Assembly (NCBI GenBank): GCA_027575805.1
Contig: JANBPU010000232.1
Location: 1 to 25,395, forward strand
DNA from: Mycoemilia scoparia
Taxonomy: Eukaryota; Kickxellomycota; Kickxellomycetes; Kickxellales; Kickxellaceae
Direction: 5' to 3'
Length of the DNA: 25,395 nucleotides
Notes under the pieces: model-generated
Seen by the model: only the letters and a program-made list of their open reading frames with translations
Databases searched by the model: none
Told to the model about the DNA's origin: nothing
Shown: one piece after another, positions 9,601 through 18,892 of the stretch
Numbering within the stretch: position 1 is the stretch's first letter
Layout of the letters: every line of letters starts with the position of its first letter
Program-made: the position numbers and the translations under genes

Positions 9601-9625
9601 AATGTAAGAGCTTTGCTCTTACATT
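9601..9625. other. Perfect 11-bp hairpin downstream of the 195-aa gene
   Basis: AATGTAAGAGC (9601-9611) and GCTCTTACATT (9615-9625) are exact reverse complements around a TTT loop. It lies 93 bp past the stop of the minus-strand gene at 9718-10305, so it could be in that gene's 3' UTR. AATAAA follows on the + strand at 9627-9632. Confidence 0.6.
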
Positions 9626-9717
9626 CAATAAAACCATATTCAACTCACAGAAACTCAATCACTTTTCTCACATACATGCACTTACTTTTGCACACAAGAA
9701 AAGCAAAGACCAGCCAT

Positions 9718-10305
9718 TTATTCCTGACTTTCAGTTTGTTCAGGATTGGTAGTTGGGTTCTTTTTATAGCCTAAATAATTAAGTGCAATTTCAGGCCAAA
9801 CTCTTCCCAATGCAAATGCAAATCTGACTTGCTCTTCCAAAAGCTTTGAAAGGATATTTACAGAAATATAATCTGTAATTGATGATTTATGATTTTGGTA
9901 CAATTGATAAGTATTCATCATATTACTCAGAAGATTATAGCATGTAGCCAAGGATGGGTTATACAAGCCGCTTTCCATAAGTTTCGCATGGGTCTGGAAC
10001 ACAACTTGAGCTGCTTTGAAATGAGCGTATTTGAAATTGTCAATCAATACAAGTATCTCATGTTTACGTTGTATGTAACGAAGTTCAGCATCTGGGTCTT
10101 TTTCTGGTATATCAGCTCCATAATATAAAGAGTTCGAAAGTCTCATCAGTGAATTCCTGAGAGATACCAAATCCACATGTTTTTGATCTGGGTCATTGAT
10201 AAGAAAAGTTCGTGCTCCTTTAATGCCAAATATTGTTAATATTTTGGCAACATGGTCCACAGGAAAAAAGACAGTATTGGGGTCTACGCTTGATTTAGGT
10301 AGCAT
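9718..10305 (-). CDS. Unrecognised protein, 195 aa
   Basis: No family recognised. The reading frame stays open well upstream of this ATG, but there is no in-frame ATG there, so the start is placed at 10303-10305. The translation looks soluble and mainly helical, with no signal peptide and no transmembrane segment. It has a central Asp-Pro-Asp-Ala-Glu-Leu stretch, several Tyr/Phe-rich helices and a Pro/Thr/Gln-rich C-terminus. A TATAAATA box on the minus strand at 10470-10477 agrees with transcription in this direction. A four-codon ATG ORF (10431-10445) lies near the predicted transcription start and might act as a uORF. A spliced or non-ATG longer N-terminus is possible. No neighbouring gene gives a clue to function. 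Confidence 0.6.
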   Translation of the reverse strand: MLPKSSVDPNTVFFPVDHVAKILTIFGIKGARTFLINDPDQKHVDLVSLRNSLMRLSNSLYYGADIPEKDPDAELRYIQRKHEILVLIDNFKYAHFKAAQVVFQTHAKLMESGLYNPSLATCYNLLSNMMNTYQLYQNHKSSITDYISVNILSKLLEEQVRFAFALGRVWPEIALNYLGYKKNPTTNPEQTESQE

Positions 10306-10469
10306 CCTGTCTTTTGGCGTGTACAAAAATGGAGGCTGAAAGATTTGTTTTCCTTGACTTTTGCGAGAAGCAGATGGCAGGGAAGTGAGAAAGTGCAAGC
10401 TGGTGAGAGAAGGGCTATCAGGGTGCGAAATCAAGCAAGGAACATGAAAATGGTTTGAAGGTTTGTATC

Positions 10470-10477
10470 TATTTATA
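10470..10477 (-). promoter_or_regulatory. TATA box for the 195-aa gene
   Basis: TATAAATA read on the minus strand, about 165 bp upstream of the chosen ATG. It predicts a start of transcription near 10440-10447, which places the tiny ATG ORF at 10431-10445 at the very edge of the transcript. Confidence 0.5.
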
Positions 10478-11037
10478 CCTTTTTTGTTGCAAATGTTTTT
10501 CTATTATGTTTTCTGTCAAATTTGAATTTACAAAACAAAATTTTACTATTTGATACCAATTTTTACTTTTTAGATGATGGAAACACGAATTTTTGCAGAT
10601 TGATACTAGCGCACCATACTTTTTGATTATCAGGCAATTTGTTAGAATTGGTTTAAAACCATTTTTGAGCCTAATCATTCACTCACATTTGAGCTGCTGA
10701 AAATAATCCGTATTTTTATAAAGTGTGTGCACAGTGCTATCATCATGATGATTACAATTCCCGGAAATCATTTGCTTTGGTAAATTTTGCTGAAACATGA
10801 CTTTTGTTTAAAAATCACCCTGGGGTTGGTTTTAACTGGCCTCCTTTTTCAGCAACCAACACTATAAAAGTGATATAATCAAAAAAATTAGTGTATACAA
10901 TATTAAAAATGGTCTGATTTTAAATATACATCACATATGATTTTGAATATTTTTGAATATTCTTACATTTTCTGCATATACTGTTGTATACAAATATATG
11001 TTTTAATTATAAAAATGTCTATTTCTATTGATATGGG

Positions 11038-11055
11038 TAGTTATTTTTGAAGGGT
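11038..11055 (+). repeat. Second copy of an 18-bp motif
   Basis: TAGTTATTTTTGAAGGGT is identical to 2449-2466. The DNA that follows is different from the other copy and no inverted partner is visible nearby, so this is a solo motif or a lone terminal repeat. A shorter version, ATTTTTGAAGGG, occurs at 1274-1285. Confidence 0.55.
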
Positions 11056-11993
11056 GTGGATTGGACTTTTTACAAAAAAGATTTTTTCTTATCCAATTAG
11101 GAGTTCTGTAATAGGAAACAGCCTGTCAGGCCAGACTGGTAGTCCCAACTATTGGGTTTACCTGTTCAGAAGCCCAGGGTTTTATACATAGCTATATTCC
11201 TTGTAATAATATTTGTGATTATATAGTATATATATATACTTTAGTTTTTTGAAATTTTTTAGGAATCCTTTTTGTCTGTTGTGTTGTGAAATGAAACGCT
11301 ATATAACTATATATCCTCTGAAAGCAACCACTTGGTAAATTACAGATATTTCAGGAATATTATCACGGCCACTTCATTTTCTCTCAAATTATGTAAGGAA
11401 TGTCTCATGGCCTTACCTACCTGCTTCTAAATTGCCTCCAATCAACTATCACTTTGTAAACTTCTGTGCCTATTGCTTCTATTATATACTTTTCTTGCTA
11501 CCCTCATGTGCTATCAAAGTTTTTACCTATGCTCAATTATTATATAAGTAATGCTATAAAATTTCATGGACCCGAATATTACACCCACACATACTGCTGT
11601 GCTGTCAATTAAATTATGAATTCGCGATTGATAACCCTTAGAACAGTTACACAATATGCATATACCCTGGACTAAAGAAATAGTGATGTATTATTGCTGC
11701 CGTAGGCTGCAACTAATAGAAAACATTAATGTGTATGCTGAATTTTTACTAGTGACCAAATATAAATATATGGGACAAAGAAATGGTCCACCAGGGTTTG
11801 AATCAATCACAAGGGTATTTGGTATGTAACTCCAAAAGACTCCCTCTCCTCTGTCTCCATTATTATTAAAGTGTTTTTAAAATATCCAATATTATTATAA
11901 AATACATTAACAAAATATTAAAATTATAAATTACTATTTCTAAAAATGCAATAAAATATTATAAACAAAAACAAAAACTAAGTTGGGGCTGGT

Positions 11994-14900
11994 TTAAATT
12001 GAAAACGCAATATTTTCAAAATCCCGTTTGAAATAACTTAAAAATTCTGTGGTCATTGACTGATATCGATTTTTGCTATTATTATTATTATTGTTGTTGT
12101 TGTTGGTATTACTATTCGGAAATGTATGTAATTCTTCAGGAACACCGAGGTCATCAATTTCGCTATCCCTACCATCACTATCATTGGCTATTGTTTCTGA
12201 TATTCTTTGTCTTGTTCTTCTTTCTGAATCATCCCGGCTATGGCCACTACCATCATCATCATCATTCTCGTCACCAATATCCGTAGTATTTATATAATCA
12301 TCATTGACAGGACCTGCTCTGGTTCGTCGCATTAAATTTACATTTCTATTTTCTCTATATCTTGTAAATCGATTTCTGTGGCGAAGATGAAGACGACGAC
12401 CATAACTATTGTAATCAAACATCGGGCTTAGAGCGAAATCATATCCAAGACCACTCGTTATACCAGCAGAGACAGCGGGACAGTTTTTTTGGATATTGAA
12501 TTGAACCTTAGCAAGATTTGGAAATCTACTAAACAGAACTAACCAATAATCCATTGACATCATAAAATCGTCATGGTTATTGCTTTTCTCACTATTGCTA
12601 TTATCGAACTGATATAAATCCATTTTGCTATTTCTTTTCCTTTTTTGGCAATACATGAAAGAATGGTAATATGATATTGGCAAATCAATGGTTAGTGAAT
12701 TGATTGATGGGAATTTGTAGGTTCGAGACCATTGAGTTATTGCCATACATTCACAGGAAGTTGATAATCTGGACTTGAATGTTGATTTGGTGGTAACAGC
12801 AGCAGCAGCAGCAGAAGTAGTAGTAGTAGTAGTAGTGTTGCTGTTTCTAGTGGTGTTTCTATTAACTTTTCTTTGTGTCATTTTAATATCACCACCACCA
12901 TAATCATGCCTATCAAAATGCTCTGAATCACTGATCGCGATGTTTATATGTCGAAGTGAATCGAGTCTTTTCAAAATAAACGGAATTTGTGACACTAGAA
13001 ATTTGGCTTGCTTGATATCCAAAATAACCAATTTACTATTTTTACCAACAGCAGAAGTAGTAGTAGTAGCAGCAGCCATTTTAGGAATTATATATGAAGA
13101 GGTTGAGAATGATACATCGTTAGTGCGTTTCTTTGCATTTTCAGCTATTCCAAATTCATTATCTTGATCCTTATGCTTGCTTTTAGAGAACCTTTTATAG
13201 AGTCCATCCAGATCTTGGCCAATATTTACTTTGGGGAATGCTTGTGGTTGAATGCAAAGAACTTTCAAAGCCTTGAGGCTGTATACTATGTGGATGAGAC
13301 CTTGGTCGTCAAATGTAGTTGTAGTTGGATCTGGGTTCTTTACACCAAGATTATTACCTATTCTCTCAAATTCAAGACGCTGCTGTTGCTGGGGCTCTTG
13401 AAATCGTACTCTTCTTTCTATAGGTCGCACATTTCCAAACATAGCCCTAACTCTTTGTCTACCTAATCCAGCATTTAAATCGATATGCCGTCGTGGTGGT
13501 GGTGGTTGTTGTTGTTGCGGTATATCTATAGTCAGTCTATTTATATTATGTCTACTTTGATCCCTACGACGCTCCTGCAACATCCACTGGTGATGGGAAT
13601 GGTGATCCTGATGTGTATAAGCTCTTCCAGCAGTATTTTGACCTTCTTCTTCCTCCTCTTCCTCAGGTTCTGATTCTGATTCTGATCCTTGTGGATCTTC
13701 ATTGTCATCATCATCACTACTACTATTTACTATTTCCTCAACATCTTCGTTGCCATCATCATCATCATCATCGTTATCATCATCCAGAAATACCAATTCA
13801 GGTTCATCAAATCTATGGAATCGATTGTGTCTTGGAATTGAAAAGTCCACAAACCCAGTGGTTTCAATATATTGTAGATTTGGACATGATCTGGATGTTA
13901 GTTTGGCCAAATTGGTTGACATGAATGGAATTCTGAGATATGATAGTTTATCGTATCCGAATGCAAAGATATTGTTGAGACATTGGGATTTCATTGAGGC
14001 CAAAAAAAGTTCAAGTTGAGCACTGTCACGGTTGTTGCGCATATTTTGGTTACCAAAAGGGTGGCGGTGGTTATTGTTGTTCAAGCCATATATATCCAGA
14101 TGTCCATCCATAGATTCAAAACTCATGTAATGGATTTGCAATTCTTGGAGATTTGGAAGGTTATGGCTGTTAAATATGTTGGTTACTTTTGGATGTTCGT
14201 TTGATGGGGTATTAATATGTGGTACGAGAACTTTTAGTTGCTGAATGTCAATGCTTTTAAGATAAGCAAAAGCAGATTTTGGCCTTGTGTGCTTGTTAGC
14301 AACACTAGCATTAATGGTACTATTTTCCCCGGTGTCAAAAGAAACTTGGAATGTCGAAATGTAGAGCATTTGGAGTTGAGGATGGATTTCTGATAACTCC
14401 AAGATAAAGTTGATTCCAACCTCTGCGTTACCGATTAACCTCAGCTCAGTAGCTGAATTTGGAAGATATTGTAGTGCAGAGAGCAAGCTATTTTCAGTTC
14501 TTTGCAGCTGACTAATATTTTCAGGTATCTCATCACTATTATTGCTGCCATCGTCTGGATAACCAAAAAGTCGAGGGTACCGACAATCCAAGTGTATCTT
14601 TCTTAAACAAACATTACTGCCACTATTCTTGGCTGTAGAAATCATTTTGAGGTATTCTTTTTTGAGCGGAATGCATAACCCGGATAGATTGGGGAAATAT
14701 GTTTTTAGGCATTTCAGGTATCCTGCAGGTTGGAGTTCAACATGGTAGTAATATCTATTTGGGTTAATCAATCCAATCTCTCCTTGTCCTTCTCTTTCTT
14801 CTTCTTCCACTACTACTCCATCTTGGTATTGAGATTCATTATTATATATCGGTAGTAATGATATTTGGGATGGTGTTGGTGGTGGCTCAATTATATTGAC

Positions 14901-15167
14901 ACAAGAACGTATATCTAGGAACTGAATATACGATAGCTTTCTTTTACCGACCATCTCCAAGCATTCTCTATTTACTTTTTCTGGTAAATTTTCTTGCTTA
15001 TATTGAATGTTTTCTACTACTTGCTTCCATTCGTCCGATAATTTACCAAGTTCCCATAGGCTTGACCAGGATGGCAGTCGATTGTAACAGTTGGTGCTGT
15101 TTCCTTCCGCATGGTGGATGTATTCGGTTATTTTAGTTGCCAGTTCAGCAGTTAGCTTATTATACAT
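11994..15167 (-). CDS. F-box/LRR-like protein with acidic insert, 1057 aa
   Basis: Probably a substrate receptor of an SCF-type ubiquitin ligase, judged by layout only. The N-terminus (about 1-55) resembles a weak F-box, with Leu-rich helices and a Leu-Ser-Asp-Glu-Trp-Lys stretch. Degenerate leucine-rich repeats follow, with phrases such as FPNLSGLCIP, LPNLQELQI, CPNLQYIE, LKALKVLCI, LDSLRHINI and FPNLAKVQF. An acidic, disordered block at about 455-510 (Asp/Glu/Ser runs), then a Gln/Pro/His/Arg-rich segment to about 620, separates two LRR halves. Poly-Thr/Ala and poly-Asn runs lie further on. The ATG at 15165-15167 has G at -3 and is the first ATG after a TATAAA at 15370-15375, once the ATG lying too close to that box is discounted. 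Intronless. The 524-aa F-box/LRR protein at 21738 is similar in layout but far shorter. The F-box itself is the weakest part of the call. Confidence 0.7.
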   Translation of the reverse strand: MYNKLTAELATKITEYIHHAEGNSTNCYNRLPSWSSLWELGKLSDEWKQVVENIQYKQENLPEKVNRECLEMVGKRKLSYIQFLDIRSCVNIIEPPPTPSQISLLPIYNNESQYQDGVVVEEEEREGQGEIGLINPNRYYYHVELQPAGYLKCLKTYFPNLSGLCIPLKKEYLKMISTAKNSGSNVCLRKIHLDCRYPRLFGYPDDGSNNSDEIPENISQLQRTENSLLSALQYLPNSATELRLIGNAEVGINFILELSEIHPQLQMLYISTFQVSFDTGENSTINASVANKHTRPKSAFAYLKSIDIQQLKVLVPHINTPSNEHPKVTNIFNSHNLPNLQELQIHYMSFESMDGHLDIYGLNNNNHRHPFGNQNMRNNRDSAQLELFLASMKSQCLNNIFAFGYDKLSYLRIPFMSTNLAKLTSRSCPNLQYIETTGFVDFSIPRHNRFHRFDEPELVFLDDDNDDDDDDGNEDVEEIVNSSSDDDDNEDPQGSESESEPEEEEEEEGQNTAGRAYTHQDHHSHHQWMLQERRRDQSRHNINRLTIDIPQQQQPPPPRRHIDLNAGLGRQRVRAMFGNVRPIERRVRFQEPQQQQRLEFERIGNNLGVKNPDPTTTTFDDQGLIHIVYSLKALKVLCIQPQAFPKVNIGQDLDGLYKRFSKSKHKDQDNEFGIAENAKKRTNDVSFSTSSYIIPKMAAATTTTSAVGKNSKLVILDIKQAKFLVSQIPFILKRLDSLRHINIAISDSEHFDRHDYGGGDIKMTQRKVNRNTTRNSNTTTTTTTSAAAAAVTTKSTFKSRLSTSCECMAITQWSRTYKFPSINSLTIDLPISYYHSFMYCQKRKRNSKMDLYQFDNSNSEKSNNHDDFMMSMDYWLVLFSRFPNLAKVQFNIQKNCPAVSAGITSGLGYDFALSPMFDYNSYGRRLHLRHRNRFTRYRENRNVNLMRRTRAGPVNDDYINTTDIGDENDDDDGSGHSRDDSERRTRQRISETIANDSDGRDSEIDDLGVPEELHTFPNSNTNNNNNNNNNSKNRYQSMTTEFLSYFKRDFENIAFSI

Positions 15168-16152
15168 GCCTGCTCTTTATTTCAGTGGGATACTTGTGTA
15201 AATTAATATAGGCGGGATAGATATGTTGATAACAAGTGTATTGGAAGTGGTAAAATTGTAAAAATGTGTTATTATTAGATGCAAATTTAAAATATTCAGA
15301 AGAAAGTAAATGAAAGAGGTGGGATAACAATAATATACCAATATATAAAATATAACCTGCATCTTTTGCTTTATAAAACCCGTCGTATAATATGTGAGCA
15401 ACTATGTGTGTTAGAGCAATTGAAGCAAGATTTTGATAAAATTGCACTTTATACATAAAGGCAGACTATTTTCTTTATGAAAAACAATTTAGCAAGTCTT
15501 CAGGATAAAAATCAATGAGTGATATGGTAAAACACTGCGGTTTAAAAAAATCAAGATAAAAGCTGCTGCTCTTGTCAATAATTGACCAAAGACATAATAG
15601 CTTTATATTATATTTTTATAATCAATCAATCGTATTGTATAAAGAAACAAAGGGAAATGCTTTTAATAATCAATGCGGTCTGAACTGATTCATGTTTTTG
15701 TTATTCAAATACTGTGAATTCTTTTTGGATGACTCCTCTCATTACAATTGCCACTTTAAACTTCATTTACACGGCAGCTCCATCAATCTCAAAAAAACAA
15801 AATGGGTTTTAATGGAAAGTTGAGTTATCAACTCCGCAGCAGCCGTAATAATCAATGAATGAATGCAGATTTATTTGGGCCTTTAAGAGGCATCAAAATG
15901 AATAAAATGACAACAAACCAGCTTGAAGCTGCCTAGGCAAAATCATCTTGAATCCCTAGTACAATACCAGATGAAGATTTGACGTCTAACAAAAAGTATA
16001 TAAAGAGAGATAGAGAACGAGAGCGAGAAAGAGTCGGTGCAAGAAATTTATAAACTACATTACCAAGAGAAACTACCATTATTACTACACCACTACCTTC
16101 AAAAAGCATCTTGATAAACTTTATAGCTCCAAAACAATATTTTTATCCCGAA
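15168..16152. other. Divergent intergenic region
   Basis: Separates the minus-strand F-box gene from the plus-strand zinc-finger ORF. It holds the F-box gene's TATAAA (15370-15375, minus) and TATATAAA at 15997-16004 (plus), followed by a purine-rich GA tract. A 98-codon minus-strand ORF (15160-15456) overlaps the F-box leader and start codon; its composition is that of translated AT-rich leader and it is not called as a gene. Confidence 0.55.
15997..16004 (+). promoter_or_regulatory. TATA box for the zinc-finger microprotein
   Basis: TATATAAA lies about 150 bp upstream of the ATG at 16153, and no other ATG lies between them. This makes 16153 the first AUG of the predicted transcript and supports translation of the short ORF that follows. 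Confidence 0.5.
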
Positions 16153-16278
16153 ATGTTCGGCAGCAACGGAAAGCCTACAGGTAAAAGTTTTTTTTGCCCT
16201 TATTGTGGACTAAATTTTCACTCGATCCGACAATATCTTGGACACGTATTTCGTCGCCACATGTTTGGAAGGAGATAA
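16153..16278 (+). CDS. Single C2H2 zinc-finger microprotein, 41 aa
   Basis: A short ORF ending in TAA at 16276-16278. Its core is a textbook C2H2 finger: Phe-Phe-Cys-Pro-Tyr-Cys, 12 residues, His, four residues, His (C-x2-C-x12-H-x4-H; cysteines at residues 15 and 18, histidines at 31 and 36). A basic tail (Arg-Arg-His-Met-Phe-Gly-Arg-Arg) follows. The N-terminal 14 residues are Gly/Ser/Lys-rich. The ATG has A at -3 and is the first after the TATA box at 15997-16004. AATAAA occurs about 125 bp downstream (near 16405). A single finger rarely gives specific DNA binding alone, so it may bind a protein partner, pair with itself or bind RNA; this is inference. It could instead be one exon of a larger gene, since GGTAAAAG at 16181 resembles a donor, but splicing there would remove the finger. 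Confidence 0.6.
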   Translation: MFGSNGKPTGKSFFCPYCGLNFHSIRQYLGHVFRRHMFGRR

Positions 16279-16962
16279 GTAGAGTTATCCCTAATAGTAG
16301 CAGTAGCAGCAGTTAGACCTACCTCGGACTGCTAGGTGCTCAGGCCCTTTCTCTCTACTTCTAAATATTCTTTTTGACTTTCTAAACTTTCTAGCAGTTT
16401 TTTAAAATAAATTTCAATATATATACTAAAGAACGAATGTGTGAGTATTATGATACCATTAATCAATTCAAGTGATTTCTTTAGAAGTCACTCTACTCTC
16501 AAAACCAAGAGTTATTTAATTTCAAATAATCAAATTACTGACTCTCAACCACACGCACATCCAAAGCCTGTTGTTGATTAACTACTCACAAACCTAAGAA
16601 CAAAACAAAAAGAACCTCACAGAACTTTGAAATTAGTTAATCATGATTCCGAGTTTTAAGGCAGCTTAGAAAATTAGTTGATTAATTTGTAGTGGTTCAT
16701 TACTAAGTTGTGTTGACACACACACACACAGGCATAATATGCCAAATTGCGTGTGTTTATGGAAAATGTGTATTGGCTGTAAACTTTCGATCCAAAAGTC
16801 CTGTCCTGTCATTTCTCTAACAAAACTTCCTTTATTACAATACAAGCCCAAGTCTTGTTGAACTTTTCATTGATTCTTTTAATATCTTTCTTCTTTTTAT
16901 TTCTATCTTCAAAAACAAAAAACACACACACACACGCGCATATACACATATATAAATACAAA
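16279..16962. other. Intergenic region before CCT6
   Basis: AT-rich DNA with (CA)n runs near 16708-16730 and 16922-16936, the latter inside the probable CCT6 leader. No convincing ORF or RNA gene. Confidence 0.5.
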
Positions 16963-18892
16963 ATGTAAGTCTATATAATAGAAATTTACTAGTCCAAGCA
17001 ACAAAACAAATATTACACTTTTTTAATTAACTTAAATTTTCCTCATCACCACCTTAACCACAACAATAACAACAATAACTAACCACATCCCACCCATCCT
17101 CTCTCTCTCTCTCTCCTTCCCCCTTTATTATTAATGTAGGTCCGCCTCTGCTGTCAAATTAATTAACCCCAATTCTGAAGTAGCCCGACGGGGCCAAGCC
17201 CTAGACATGAACATCAATTCGGCAATTGGTTTGCAGGCGGTTTTAAAATCCAACCTAGGACCCAAGGGAACACTCAAGATGCTGGTTGATGGCGCCGGTG
17301 GAATCAAGGTTACCAAGGACGGAAAAGTTTTGCTAAATGAGATGCAGATTACCAACCCGGTTGCCGTAATGATTGCCAGAACTGCCACCGCTCAGGATGA
17401 TGTTACAGGAGATGGAACTACTAGCGTGGTTTTGTTGGTCGGCGAACTCTTGAAACAGGCCCAGAGATTTATTGAAGAAGGATTGCATCCTAGAATGGTT
17501 ACTGAGGGATTTGATAAAGCTAAGGCTGAAGCTCTCAAAGTAAGTTTTTTAATGATTTTTGTGGTTGTCAAATGCTGTTCTTTACTATTACTATGAACTT
17601 TTATTTATACAAACACAACACATATTATATATATTTCTCTCTCTCTATTTTTGTAGTTCTTGGAAGATTTCAAGGTTGAAAAAAAGATTGATCGCGACAT
17701 TCTTGTCACTGTGGCTCGTACAGCACTAAGGACAAAGCTCAGTGCCGACTTGGCCGACCAAATAACCGAAGCCGTTGTTGACGCGGTTTTGGCCATCAAA
17801 CAGCAGGACGAACAAGATGGGGGCCAGAAAAAACCAATTGACCTTCACATGGTTGAAATCATGAAGATGCAACATCGCAGTGCCACTGACAGTCGCCTTG
17901 TCCGCGGCCTAGTTCTTGACCACGGTGCCAGACACCCTGATATGCCCAAACGTCTCAAGAACGCCTTTGTCCTGACCCTCAACTGCTCACTCGAATACGA
18001 AAAAACCGAAGTCAATTCCGGGTTCTTTTACAGTTCTGCCGAACAGCGCGAAAAACTCATCGAATCGGAACGCAAATTCGTAGACGAAAGAGTCCGCAAA
18101 GTCATTGACCTCAAAAACACAGTCTGCAGCGGAGAAAACAAGGATTGCGGGTTCGTAGTTATTAACCAGAAAGGAATTGACCCGATGAGTCTGGATATGC
18201 TTGCTAAGCAGAATATTATTGGGCTTAGAAGAGCAAAGAGACGTAACATGGAACGTTTGCAACTCTGCTGTGGCGGTGTTGCCCAAAACTCTGTTGATGA
18301 CCTGACTCCGTCGGTTCTGGGGTATGCTGGTTTGGTTTATGAACATGTTTTGGGTGAAGAAAAGTACACTTTTGTCGAAGAGTGTGAAAACCCTAGGTCG
18401 GTGACTTTGTTGATCAAGGGCCCTAATTCATATACTCTGCAGCAGCTGCAGGATGCGGTTCGTGATGGTCTGAGAGCGGTCAAGAACGCTATCGAGGATA
18501 ACTGCTTGGTTCCTGGTGCTGGTGCTTTCCAGGTTGCCTGTGCGGAACATCTGCTTTCCAAGGAGTTCTTGAAGACCGTGCCTGGAAAGGCCCAGATGGG
18601 CGTTCGTGCTTATGCCGAGGCTTTGTTGTTTATTCCAAAGACTATCGCTGTTAATGGTGGTTACGATTCACAGGACGTTATTGTTGCGCTGCAGGATCAG
18701 GTCCGTGATGGATATGTTGCTGGTGTTGACCTTAATACTGGTGATGTGCTTGATCCTTCGGAGGAAGGTATCTGGGATAACTACCGTGTTCTCAGACAGC
18801 AATTGCATTCTTGCTCGGTCATTGCTACTAACCTTTTGTTGGTTGACGAGGTCATGAGAGCTGGCCGTGCCTCACTCAAGGGTGGTCAATAA
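16963..18892 (+). CDS. CCT6: T-complex protein 1 subunit zeta (CCT6), 3 exons
   Basis: One of eight paralogous subunits of the cytosolic chaperonin TRiC/CCT, which folds actin, tubulin and other proteins using ATP. Exons: 16963-16964, 17140-17539 and 17657-18892, giving 545 aa, normal for the family. Intron 1 (16965-17139, GTAAGT to TAG) splits the start codon AT^G; intron 2 (17540-17656, GTAAGT to TAG) is in phase 0 after a Lys codon. The joined N-terminus reads [11 protein letters not shown]. ATP-binding signatures are present: Leu-Gly-Pro-Lys-Gly (40-44), Gly-Asp-Gly-Thr-Thr (91-95), and near the C-terminus Val-Asp-Leu-Asn-Thr-Gly-Asp. The end, [10 protein letters not shown], is typical of CCT6. 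The coding sequence is visibly richer in GC than its neighbours, as expected for a well-expressed gene. Confidence 0.95.
16965..17139 (+). other. CCT6: CCT6 intron 1, splitting the ATG
   Basis: A 175-nt GT-AG intron with a perfect GTAAGT donor and a long CT-rich tract before a TTAATGTAG acceptor. The exon before it supplies only A and T of the start codon; G comes from the first base of exon 2 (17140). Without splicing, the ATG at 16963 is followed directly by TAA. Confidence 0.88.

Larger units (their letters stand above)
7495..9717. other. 2.2-kb gene-poor region
   Basis: No convincing gene on either strand. The longest ORFs (7701-7976 -, 8359-8637 +) lack ATG starts and have no motif. A TATA-like tract lies near 7564-7584 and another at 8343-8350. 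The region does hold one copy of a diverged dispersed repeat (9181-9292) and a perfect hairpin (9601-9625). An undetected spliced or non-coding gene cannot be excluded. Confidence 0.5.
10306..11993. other. Gene-free AT-rich region with hairpins
   Basis: Holds the promoter of the 195-aa gene (TATA at 10470-10477), a second exact copy of TAGTTATTTTTGAAGGGT at 11038-11055, small inverted repeats near 10787-10860 and a cluster of short hairpins at 11121-11162. No ORF with a motif and no tRNA-like B box was found. Confidence 0.5.

Noticed and set aside
11101..11180. Possible tRNA or tRNA-derived SINE
   Set aside because: No A box or GGTTCGAATCC-type B box, and the hairpins do not form a cloverleaf.
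15160..15456. 98-codon ATG ORF on the minus strand, overlapping the F-box start
   Set aside because: Covers the F-box leader and its TATA box; Tyr/Ile/Leu-rich translation is what AT-rich leader gives by chance. A role as upstream ORF is not excluded.
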